From contig NBBA01000014.1 of NCBI GenBank assembly GCA_002794785.1, positions 682,001-746,000 on the forward strand: DNA of 64,000 nt. The letters run 5' to 3'. The notes under the pieces are model-generated. The model saw only the letters and a program-made list of their open reading frames with translations, was not told the DNA's origin and did no database searches. The first letter of the stretch is position 1. Every line of letters begins with the position of its first letter. Made by a program: the position numbers and the translations under genes. Below are positions 22,418-32,569 of this stretch, piece by piece. Source of the DNA: Coniferiporia sulphurascens. Taxonomy: Eukaryota; Basidiomycota; Agaricomycetes; Hymenochaetales; Hymenochaetaceae.

Positions 22418-23088
22418 GGCTAAAGCGAGTGCGAATGAACACAGGTAAGCAAGGGTATAAATATGGGGAGCCGGAAAGTCGAGTGCGACATTTATACCAA
22501 GTATAACAGCAGAAGTCTAAATTTACTGACCCTGGGTCAGCGCTAAACTACGGTATAGGCACTGGGAAACAGGAGCGAAGGCGTGTACAGAAAGCCAGCC
22601 CGAAGAGCCCAAAAGGAGCCCAGGAAGATGCAAGACACGCTGGATCGGTCGACAGGCGCCTACGTTACTCCCAGCTGATGAGTACAATCAATCCAGGAAG
22701 AGGACTGACTGGTCTGAACCCCCAGCGTCTACAATCACTTCTGATTCTGAGCGCGAGAAGGCCGACGAAACGTCAGACAAAGACACTAGTGGCAGCTTGC
22801 GGCGTGTTGACAAGGGGCCGGACGATTCGATCCAACGGAAGAAGAAGTTTGATCTCCAGCGTCTACAGAGAGCGGAAGGCGGGGATACATCTGAAGCAAA
22901 AAGATTTCAGTTATTGACGGATTTATAAAAAATGCGCACCTCCGCACTGAGCGCGCACTTTTCCGATCGACCAACTGGCAAATGCAAACGTGAGTGAAAG
23001 TCCGCACTGGTATGCCGCGAAATGAAGGATAGATTACGCCATTCTACGAAGTCCATCATACATAATCAAATTCTAATTCCAGCTGCAA
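22418..23088. other. Upstream region of GRDP copy B and 3' flank of GH5
   Basis: Homologous to 18102-18689. It holds the GRDP-B promoter and the GH5 3' UTR. I see no extra gene. Confidence 0.5.
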
Positions 23089-26070
23089 TCACATAAGGAA
23101 GAAATATAGAGGGATCCCAAGTAGGACCATCACAACGCTTAAAATCCAAACACCAAAATCGCTTAAAAACGAATTAGGGACAAACTGACTAGGCAACGGC
23201 GGGTCAAAGGTGACGGTGATATGGTGTCGGGCCCCTGGATCATCATTAAGGGCCCGCACAGTCAACGTTTGGCGCGACTCGTCGTAGTCATACTCGTCTC
23301 CTGCTTCAAGACCGCGTACGACAATCTTGCGCCCGTGGGCCAGCATCGAGGGGACATAGATCTCTGTCTCTCGCGACTTGAGCTCGTGGCTGGAGATGTG
23401 TACCGGGGGAGAGATGGAGCGGGAAGACGTCATCTGGGAAGAAGGTGCACCCCCGGAGATCGCAGTAGGGATTGCCCACTCGAAATCAAATCGTCCCGTG
23501 TTCATCTCGTAAGAGAACTTCATGGGTAGGCCGGCCGTCTTTGCTGGGTAAGGTCTAACGACCGAGCGGAGGATCCTTCCGCCCTCATCCAAGTTTACCG
23601 ACGTCTGGTCGAGGCTCGGCTTCAGCGATTTAGATCGGCTTCGACTGAACCACGAGAAATTCTCGCCATTCCAGTAATCACCGTAGGCATCGTCGTTGTC
23701 CGGATTATAATTCCAAAGCCTGCGAGAAAGCGACGCACATAAAAAAATGAAAGGGAGAGGGGTTGTCTGGGAAGTAACCTACGCAAAACCAGCAAGACTG
23801 CTCTCCAACGCAGTCATCATTGCGTCCATCATCCGTACCTGCCACGTGAAATCATTTGTTCTGAATGCTTCCCTTCGACTTCATGAGGCGAGACGTCACT
23901 GAGCTGCACAGAATTAGAAGGAACTTAAAAGCTAGCGCTTACTTCATGTCCATTGGAATACCACATTCGCCGATAACAACAGGGGTCTCCCCAATAGACT
24001 TGTAGACTGCTTCCACAATATTGCGGATTTGAAGAGAATAGTTCTTCCGGGCGCCTTCTTGGCCCCAATAGAAAGCCTTTAAAGGGAACATACCCTGTTG
24101 CAAAAGTTAGAAATCAGACATGCCCGCAAGAAGCCAAGTCACTTACACAAGCAAGGCCTTGAACATTGACGGAGAAATCGCCAAATGCTTTAGTGAAAAG
24201 TGCATTCAGGTCGTACCTTGTTTGAAAGGATTGAGAAAAGAAACGACCTGCAAAGGCAAAAAGATCTTACCAATGCGGCGCGTACACCATATTTGGCGGC
24301 CGACGATCGGGGGTCCATGATTCCGGACAAAACTAATGCACAACGAAAATCAGAAAAAAGAAGGGATTGCAAATGCACACGGCTAAGAACCTCGTTCGGA
24401 ATTGGTTCCACAAATACGACCTTATCCGGAGAAGACGAGGCACGGACTACTTCCGCCCACTTGCGGATGAACGGATAGTAACAATCCGTGTACCAGTCCA
24501 CCTGCAGACCGAATTCATCAAAGAGACCAAAAAATGGAAGCGCCAAAATTCGCCAAACCTTCTTTCCGGTCATGGGGTGTTTTACGAAATAATTCTCCCG
24601 AAGTACGACAGCCTCGTCCTTTCTCTTGTCCCAGCCCCAGACGCCGTGCATCTCCCACACACAAGCGCCCGCTGTCGGGCCGTCTGACCGCCAAACGTTA
24701 ATCTTCTCATTATTCATAAGCTCACGGCTTGTCAACTTAGTCGGCATGGGGAAAGAGCGTGAGTAGTAAGGCACATGCACCGCATGACCCGCACCAAGGG
24801 CAAACGATTGTAATGCAGACGCTGTGGGATCAAATCAAAAAATAGCACAGAAGAGAAGCGCGTATATACCTACGGACGTAAGCGAGGTGCAGACTGGTAT
24901 TGTAGTCGAAAGCATGCATAGACGGAGTCTCAATGTAACCCCTGTGTGGCTCATTCACCATCTGTTAGATACATTATTTAGAGTGCGGGATTTTTTTAAT
25001 GAATAAAACGTTTACCTGGAAACCTATCACACCCTCAAGGTTACCGACTGCGCGGGCTAGCATCTCCCAGGCCTTTAGATACCTCTCCTGCAGATACTGC
25101 TGAATTGGTTCTCCATTAACTTTTAGCTTTGGAGTGAACGCGTCACCGGCCCAGAAACACGTTGCGGCAGTTGCGGCCGCGAGCTTTTGGTAGCCGCACG
25201 GCCAGATACCACGCTCGGCCTCAGAGTGTCCACCACCTCGCACGCCTTTCAACCACGCAGCACCGGCATCTTCTAGCTTATGAATGTCGAAACCTAAAGC
25301 TGTGACCGTCCAAGCGGGCGCACCCGACCCGCCGGTGTAGCGCGACCAAACGTCCTGGTGCATTTCGACGAATGCGACCAAACCAAATTGTGGTAGCAAA
25401 GACAGAAGTGACTTGAGATACTCCAGATACTCCAGATCATACTCCCCACTGTGGTAGTACCTCAGCCGGTGAACGTAAGAATATAGCTAGTCACTTACGG
25501 TCCCGTATGTTCTAAAGCTTCCCAAGTGACAAGAAACCTTACTATAGTTTCAAAATAAGAATTACACACCAGCTCAAGCTGCAGTGGATTGTACGAACTG
25601 AATGTTAAACCCCATCTTCTCAACCTTGCAAAATGCTCAGGAGCTTCTTCGAGCGGGAACGGCCTGCCGGCAAACGTGACATCTTCATGTCTATCAGGAA
25701 ACGTTGCATTATCGTCGTTGGTAGGGCTGCAAATATCAAGTTCCTTCGTAAGCCGGAACATGCGCCATCTCTGATGTATACGCACGTCTTGCACGCCCCA
25801 GATAGGTTGACGCCGCGCAAACTACAGACTCTACCGAACTTGTCGACGAAGTGACGCCCACTTATCTTCAATCCGCCTGTCGTGCTCGTACGCCAGTCGT
25901 GAGCGTATGTGGGAGAGGAACCAGCCTCAGAAGGAAACGATGTCTGGGGAACGCTTCAGCGAAACCGGTGTTTGATTGAAAACAGTACTGACGTTTGAAT
26001 TCGCCGACTCAGGCATTGATGAGTCGCGCACGAGGACAAAAGACGCGTCGAGGTCTGAAACTGACGGCAT
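23089..26070 (-). CDS. GH5 family glycosidase, EGCrP2/steryl beta-glucosidase-like
   Basis: Start ATG at 26070 (MPSVSDLDASFVLVRD). A 49-bp intron (GTCAGT...CCCCAG) leads into SGRHFVDKFGRVCSLRGVNL, the usual GH5 opening. Further blocks are RRWGLTF|IRFLVTWEALEHTGP, FVEMHQDVWSRYTGGSGAPAW, MNEPHRGYIETPS (acid/base Glu), and VVIGECGIPMDM (nucleophile Glu). The aromatic LWNYNPDNDDAYGDYWNGE block and a C-terminal beta domain follow. The last residues, FGVWILSVVMVLLG..., form a hydrophobic segment that may anchor the protein. The overall pattern matches fungal endoglycoceramidase-related enzymes that hydrolyse glucosylceramide or steryl glucosides. Which substrate is used here is inference. Both catalytic glutamates are present. 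Its 3' end is duplicated at 18690-19162. Confidence 0.85.
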
Positions 26071-26669
26071 CTCTCTATCTTCCAGACTATTTATCGATTC
26101 CGATAGTTCGCAGGGCTGAAGTTGGTGGGCGACGTTCACGTTCACGTTCAACCGAGGAATCGTGGGTTTATCATACCCTCCCGAGGTAGCGCGCTACGTA
26201 GCACAGATAACAAATGTGATCGTCGTTTGGAAATTCCTCACACCAATGGTCACCGTCACAATTGAATTTCCTTCTCTTCATAGTCTGCTGTCGTGAGCTG
26301 GGTCTCCTCGTCTGAGGCTTAGCACGTGTTCGTATCGCATAAAACTGAACATTTCCTGGTCATTGAGCATGAGCCGGCGTTGAAAACACAGAGTCGGGGA
26401 TCAGTGATATTAAAAGAGCGTTGTTGGCCGAAGAGCTAAGCTTCCTCCGTTGAAAAGTCCGGAAAAATCATGTGACTCCAGAATAACCCGTCACTACGCA
26501 CAACATACTCTTCCTTTCTCCGGGTCTACGGGGAACCACATGTCTATTTACTCAAGACCACTACTAGCCAGTTCTCCATAAAAGGACGACTGCGCCTTTG
26601 ACACGCGCTTACACTTACGACTTCATTTTGCTGCGATATAATTAAATCGGGAGAATATTAGAGACAGCC
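26071..26669. other. Intergenic, GH5 promoter and CARNMT 3' flank
   Basis: No gene is seen in this 599-bp stretch. Confidence 0.5.
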
Positions 26670-28606
26670 TCATGTGGACCCTTCTTCCTCTATCTTTGTC
26701 ATGGTCCAGAACGACGCATGGTACACATAACCAAGCATGGACTGTGCGTTGCTCGTATACGTAGTCTCGACGGTCTTCTCATTCTAAAATACACAGCCTG
26801 TAAGATCTGCCTCGCACAAAAGGAGGAAGAAAGTTATGACGAACCTCAAGTCTGAATCCTAGCTTCCCGCAGAGTAATTTCACTTCCTCAAGGTCGAGCT
26901 CAATGGACGGGTCGTTAGTTGTATTGTTCTCCCAATGCCACAGCAGGGGTCCTTAAGCAACCAAAAACACACAGAAATAGTCCGGTCAGATACATATGAT
27001 TTCCTGCGTAGCTTCGCACGTACCCAAATTTATCCACACGCCACCTGGTGCCAATATGCGATGAATAATACGGAGGTAGTTCACGACATTTTTGGCCTGT
27101 TAGCGCGACTCTCTCGCTCAATTGCGTTGTGTAGATCTATGGGGGGAAAAACTAACGGTGTCGATGAAGAAGCATGTCAAGACGGCGTCCCACTTGCCCG
27201 CCTGGGGCTCATTATCGTCGTGGTCCTCAGCGTCATAGACATCTTCAAAGTCACCTGCGGGTAAGAAACGAATGTACAATTAAATGAATCAACTCCAGGT
27301 AAAAGCGAACTTGACAAACCCGCCACAAGGGAGAAATTCACGCCCTCCGGAATGGCGGAAGGCAGAGCATCCGGGATTGTGATTGGACGTAAAAGTGCCG
27401 TTCTGTTGGGGATATTGGACAATGAATGCACATGAGGGTATATTGTATGCTGATGCAAGCGTTCCGTTCTGTCGTTTTAAGCCCATCCTGCTATTAGACC
27501 AAAATGAATGAACACGAACGATATAAAAAACGGACCTGTTCAGAATAAAAAAAGATGCGAGCAGCATGTAGTGTGAGAATTCGTTGCCTTGGCACGAGAA
27601 TCCTTAAGGCTCCTCTATCAGTAATGCGTGTTATTAATACCGGAGAAGAAAATCATCCCAATCTGACCTAGACGCGCGACATCATAAGCAAGCCGCCCAA
27701 GCCCAGCTCCAGGAACCAGGACGCGCAGCTTGGACCTGGAGTGCGGGTCGATATATGAACGTTACAGAAACCTAAATAATAAAGCAACCAGAGTTGACCT
27801 CTCTTCATTCGGGACGGATGCGAAGTGCTTCAGAAGCGCCTCCTTCATGGGTTCGTAGCAAGCGTCACGTTCCACCTTCCCCTGGATTACGGCATAGTCA
27901 GATTTCACAGCTTCTCGAAATCTTGTGAACCAAGAAACAAAGCACCTCTTCGCTCCAATCTCTCACGAACTGTTTTAGCGTAGATCTCAGTTTGTCCATA
28001 TCAAAATCCGTTGGGCGATAGCGCCCTTTCCTTGAGCTGGGGCTGCCGTGAGTGTGGTTCACATGAGATTGCGAACTAGCGGAGTGCGAGTGCGAGTGAG
28101 AATGAACGTGCGAGTGTTTGTGACTATGTGGATGTTGTGGCTCGGGGTGAGAATGCGAATGACCTGGTACGAGCGAGCAATTTAAATCAAATGAGATAAT
28201 TGAGGGGGATGGCTGGAGTATTCTGCGACATACCCGAACCTTGCGCATGCTCGCTGTCTTCGGGTTCTTCGTCAACCACTAGATCGGCATCGGAGAAAAT
28301 CTCCGGTTCAGCGATAATTTCCTGAACAAACTTCGCGTTCGCGAGGATGGCTCGGTCGATGTCGATTAGCTTTTCCTTCCATCCCAGTTCATCAATCAGT
28401 TGCTGATCAGCCTGAGACAAGGAGTAAAAATCTTTTCGGCGCCTGTTGTTTGCTGCGAGCTGTAGTAAATGCGATTTACAAAACGTGGCTGGGAAAATAA
28501 AATCCTAATGACGAACAGCATACGACCCATATTGCTCAAACGTTGCTACGACATTCGCGAAGTGCTTCTGCTCTTCGAGGACGTCTGCTTCAGATGGTTG
28601 AGGCAT
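26670..28606 (-). CDS. Carnosine N-methyltransferase-like protein (N2227 family)
   Basis: Start ATG at 28606 (MPQPSEADVLEEQKHFANVV), stop at 26670. Family blocks are ANNRRRKDFYSL, the SAM-binding motif LRVLVPGAGLGRLAYDVARLG, GNEFSHYMLLASFFILNR, WDAVLTCFFIDTAKNVVNYL, GGVWINLGPLLWHWEN, and the C-terminal end ...VYHASFWTMTKIEEEG. The family methylates histidine-containing dipeptides or related peptidyl histidines using S-adenosylmethionine. A His/Ser-rich insert (HSHPEPQHPHSHKHSHVHSH, about 28080-28165) sits between the N-terminal helices and the catalytic part. It is longer than I would expect and could bind metal. Several short introns, frame apparently intact. Fungi generally lack carnosine, so the native substrate is unknown. 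Confidence 0.82.
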
Positions 28607-29372
28607 GATGCGAGTGAGGTACTAAGAACGTGACAGCGTCGCGTCGCGTCGATTATCCGAATGAGTCAGAAATGTTTGGCGCTTGCTCACTCAACACCAG
28701 CTACGTTCGGTCCGTAGTGGGAAGTTCCGGATTTTTTATTTTATTTTTTAGTTCGGAAGGTACACAAAATTGGAGCAAACTCATCGCATGCCGGGACCCT
28801 GAGCACTTGCAAATGAAGTTGTCGATAACATGCCGATTGTCTTCAGAGACCACGAGTACAAGTGCTTCCAATTCCATGAAATCGAGTTTACCTCTCACTA
28901 GCCTCTTCGCTTCTGATGTATGTTACCCGTATACATATAATCGGCCAGATAAGGCTAGATGGGTCAAACTTAGAAGACAAATCGGTACATTGACCGCTGA
29001 CGCGTTTATATTCAATCTACAAGGCCACTTCATCTATTGTATTATCTGAATTGTCTCAGTCTCGATGGTGTATGTATTTTAATACGAAGGTCCTACTATC
29101 GTATGCCTTCCTTTACAAGTCACATTCCAAAACAAGTTTGGATCTCTAGCTTCATAGTGATAGCGTTGAGCAAAATGACACGGGCTGCTTTTTGCCGTAT
29201 GGATCTGGCTTGATGGCAGCTTTCGTTTCGGATATGACCTTGTAAAAGGGGGCGTACGACACCATGCATAATGAACAAAAAAACTGTGTACAAACGCCTA
29301 ATGTACTACTGAAGCAAAGAAAGGCAAAAATGTAAAGCTTCACTGGTCAATGAAATGATGAAGAGAAAGTAT
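28607..29372. other. Intergenic between CARNMT and U6
   Basis: This 766-bp stretch contains a few open frames (for example 28630-29049 on plus) without ATG context, motifs or credible splice structure. I see no supported gene. Confidence 0.45.
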
Positions 29373-29438
29373 AAAAATAAATATTGTACACCGAAGTGCA
29401 TTCCACTCTGAAAAGCGTGTCATCCTTGTGCAGGGGCC

Positions 29439-29469
<31 letters not shown>

Positions 29470-29493
29470 TTCGTATGTCACCCCGAAGGGGAC
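29373..29493 (-). ncRNA. U6: U6 spliceosomal snRNA, copy 1
   Basis: The minus strand begins GTCCCCTTCGGGGTGAC (5' stem-loop with UUCG loop). It continues with the invariant GATACAGAGAAGATTAGCAT, which includes the ACAGAGA box and the start of the U4/U6 pairing region, and GGCCCCTGCACAAGGATGAC, which forms the internal stem-loop. It ends with a hairpin closed by UUCG and a T5 run at 29377-29373. U6 base-pairs with U4, U2 and the 5' splice site and forms the catalytic core. No intron interrupts it. It differs from copy 2 at one position inside the 3' hairpin (a G-C pair becomes G-U). The exact 3' end is inferred from the T-run. Confidence 0.93.
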
Positions 29494-29555
29494 AACGGCT
29501 ACTGCACGGATCGGCGGCGCGTCAGCTCACTTTCTAGTTTTGGTCAGTCAGCGGG
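29494..29555 (-). promoter_or_regulatory. U6 upstream element, copy 1
   Basis: The 62 bp directly upstream of U6 copy 1 align without gaps with the 62 bp upstream of copy 2 (40144-40205), including GACTGACCAAAAC and AGAAAGTG. Sequence further upstream does not match. This suggests a proximal pol III promoter element, although recent common origin is another explanation. No TATA box is seen near -30. Confidence 0.6.
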
Positions 29556-29968
29556 TTATCCGCGTTTCTGTAAACGCCGTTCCACCGCGTATGTATATAA
29601 TTTAATACCACGCTCGAAACACAGCGAAACGGAAAATCCAAGAAATATAGCAGCCGGCGCGAGCGGAAAATACAAGATATGTGTATACGTGATTATTTGA
29701 AACAGAGCCTACCCTCAGTTTCGAGTCCTTGCATCAATGATAATAAATTACAATTGCGTGCCAAATAATACAATGTATGTGTGCGGTGTGCAGGGTGCAC
29801 GATTATGGTCGGCGCCGCATTCAGGAAAATATACGCGTTCCGCGCCTGAGATGCGATGTACAACACTTTGAAGAAAGCAAGAAACGATGCTGCCCCAGAA
29901 AGAGAGGAAATTGAAGCGATGGCTCCAGACGAAACCAAACTTTGAAACCATTCGTCAAGAGAAGGGTT
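29556..29968. other. Intergenic between U6 copy 1 and AMSH
   Basis: No gene is visible in this 413-bp stretch, which should include the AMSH-like 3' UTR. An AT-rich block, TTAAATTATATACATA on the minus strand near 29587-29603, lies about 100 bp upstream of U6. Confidence 0.45.
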
Positions 29969-32290
29969 CTATCGAAGGTCGACGATCTCGAGCGACATGT
30001 CTTTCATTTGAACATGTCCCTTGTCCGCGTCCTTTACAGAAAAGTAGAATGCGGGAATCGGAATCGTGTTCATTCAATAAGGGAGAGGAAACAACCACGC
30101 ACTGTATAAATAGGGAGTTCGGGATGCGGGTGGAACGCATTTTTTTGATCACATTTTAGGATAGTTTGTAGACCGGGTGGGTCAGTGAGGCGAAATATAC
30201 CGAAGGTTGGTGTGTGTTGCGGTGCGCAGACAACCGCAAAAGACTCCGGGAGCATTCGTTGGAAACCAGAATGGGTGTGGAGATCAACAGAGGACATGAA
30301 ACCTGAGAAGCAACGTCCGCTTAAAGGTTTCAGGGGGACTCAATGGGAACGAAGACATACATGATTGTGTAGGATGGGTGTGGATCTTTATAGTACATTT
30401 ATAAAGAAGAAAGAAAAGAAGTCAGTAATGGAATGTTCGCTCATGAGAAGCATGCATGACACACCCATCCCAGTGTTATCAAGGTTCGCTTTTCAGTAAA
30501 CTCCAGAACGAGCTCTTCTTCGTCCATTGTGCACGTGTCACTTGTTGAATGTTGCTTCGGGACGAGCAGCGTCGTGACGACGTACTTGTTGCCTTTAGGT
30601 TTGCCGAGCAATAGGCCGCAAGTCTCGCGGTTCTTTGCTGTGTTAACGGATGCAATGGAAAGGAAACGTTGTAACACTGCACGCGGGAAGTTCACAGTTT
30701 TAAGTTCGCGCGAGGCTTGCAAGTCGCGCCGCTCGTCACTCGATGCGGGTGCTATGCGAGGGGCACCATTCGCAGGATGCGCCAGCAGCGTAGGCGGTGG
30801 AGGCTGCGGGTGCTGCGGAATCTCTTGCGGTGGCCTCGGAGGTATAACTGGGCGGGGAGACGCCCCGGTGGGATACGCGATTACATGTGGTTGAGGCTCA
30901 CGCGGCCCATACATATATGCGCGGTTATGCTGGGAATAGTCTCTTTCTCTCTCCTGCTGGTCATACCCTGAAAAAGGCTGAGAAGGCGTAGGGAGGATAT
31001 TTTGATAAAGATTTTTGGATACGGGTGCATTTTCGAATAAAAGCGTTGATTGTGGCACGGTTGTACTGGGTTGCATGAACATCGACTGGAGAGATGGTGT
31101 ATATCCCTGCGTCCGCTGATGCTGGGACATAAGTTGAGGGTATGAGACCGTACTAAGGGTCGATGGTGGAGCAGATGTAGTTGTTATTGGCGGAGGTGCC
31201 GGCCTGTGCATACTCAGCAAAGTACAACAACGGAATGGTAGCAGACACATACCCCCCGAACGGAGAAACCAGTGACACGGTCGATGCGTTATTCGGTCCC
31301 AAGTTCAGCGCAGATATTTTTTTATATAGCTCCTCCTCATCGCCTTCCTCAGTATCAGCATCAGTTGAATCCCCATCATGTCGTACCGGACTCTCGAGAG
31401 GCAACAAGGGCGGGGTATCTATCGGTAAAATGTAATTACTTCGGCCTGATGGACGCGCGGATGAGCGCTGGGGAGTAATCGGGTTTGCAGCAGGGATAGT
31501 GACGAATCCTGGTTGGGGACCTGGTGCATTGTAAGCTGCTGCCCTTCTGGTCGCGCGAGCCTCCTCCTCGGCCTCCCGCTGTCTCTGTACTATACCCGCT
31601 TGCTCACGCGCCCGCTGCTCGGCGCTTGCCTGCGGAACAACCTGCGACTGTGGTTCTCCCCTCCGTTGCTTTTCCTGTGCAACAACAGCGGGATCCGGAT
31701 ACCATATCTGTCTACTGTCGCGATGGTGGCCATTTATACTTGGCTTTCGCGAAGGAGTGGCGCTTCGTTGTCCATTCTCATCATCGTATGTTTTTTGAGG
31801 AGGTTGAACGCGTTGGACGGCACCGCCGCGCGCTTGCGCCTCTTCCCAGGCGTTGTGTCTGTCGATGAGGGGTGGTTTAATCATCCCCATTCGATCGAGC
31901 ACACCCTTGCCTTTCTACGGGAATTCATGAGTCGGTCTGGAACGGTATGACGAATAGACAATATGGTCCCACTATAATAAGTGTCTCCCGCTGTGTTGCA
32001 TCGAGCCGTGTCTGGTAGTCCCTGTGTGTTGGGATTTTGTCCAATATAAGTGTTGCTGCCTTCGCATACTCCACAAAGGCATTCTCCAGGTCGCCACGAA
32101 GGTCGAAATCCTGCCCTGCATGGCGTGCCCTTTCTGCGAATTTGAGCCAGAATTTGAAGTCTTTAGAGGGGTCCCAGATGAGCTCTGCACGCTGCGCAAG
32201 CTCCTGTATCGAGGCGGGCCGCCTTGGAAGCGGGCTAGGTACTGCAACTGAAGTCGAAGCACGGGAAAAACCGCCACCACCGTTGGACAT
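29969..32290 (-). CDS. sst2: AMSH/STAMBP-type JAMM deubiquitinase
   Basis: Start ATG at 32290 (MSNGGGGFSRASTSV), stop at 29969. The N-terminus has the USP8-type dimerisation/MIT-like domain (SIQELAQRAELIWDPSKDFK, FAERARHAGQDFDLRGDLEN, DYQTRLDATQRE). The middle is Pro/Gln-rich and disordered. The C-terminal MPN domain reads VNFPRAVLQRFLSIASVNTA, RETCGLLLGK, CTMDEEELVLEFTE, then IHTHPTQSCFMSSVDLHTH (JAMM metal ligands HxH and downstream Asp; an intron splits the Cys codon at about 30352). It ends DADKGHVQMKDMSLEIVDLR. Enzymes of this family cleave K63-linked ubiquitin chains at endosomes with ESCRT-0/III. All zinc ligands are present. It shares a divergent promoter with the GT90 gene. Confidence 0.9.
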
Positions 32291-32569
32291 TGTGGTTGGA
32301 AATAAAGAGGGTGAGGGAACGCTGTATCTGCGTAGACTATAGTCTGAAGACCAAGTGCTGGTGTAATTAGCCACGCGGAGCTCGGACGGCCATTTGAGAC
32401 GGATGAGCAGCAAGATTCCATTTATGGGGTATGCAACCATATACGGAAAATTCAAGGCAAATCGTATCTCGGTCCTCGGAGTCGGAACCATTTTTGCGAC
32501 TGTCGTCGACCGTCCCGACGCTCGACGCTCGACCTCGACGCCCGGCCCCGACATTGCTTGCTGCACCGG
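32291..32569. promoter_or_regulatory. Shared AMSH/GT90 divergent promoter
   Basis: The two start codons on opposite strands are separated by 279 bp, so both promoters lie here. No clear TATA box is seen. Inferred from position only. Confidence 0.5.

Larger units (their letters stand above)
19172..23430. repeat. Segmental duplication, unit 2
   Basis: This is the second copy of the 14762-19162 unit. It contains the RCE1 fragment, a GRDP relic, GRDP-B and the 3' part of the intact GH5 gene. Confidence 0.85.

Noticed and set aside
28080..28165. Short repeats (GTGCGAGTGCGAGTGAG type) that might suggest a repeat array
   Set aside because: They encode the His/Ser-rich insert of the methyltransferase; there are no spacers of constant length as in CRISPR.
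28630..29049. 139-codon open frame on plus
   Set aside because: No motif, no ATG context and no continuation by splicing; its complement is also open, which is common for chance frames.
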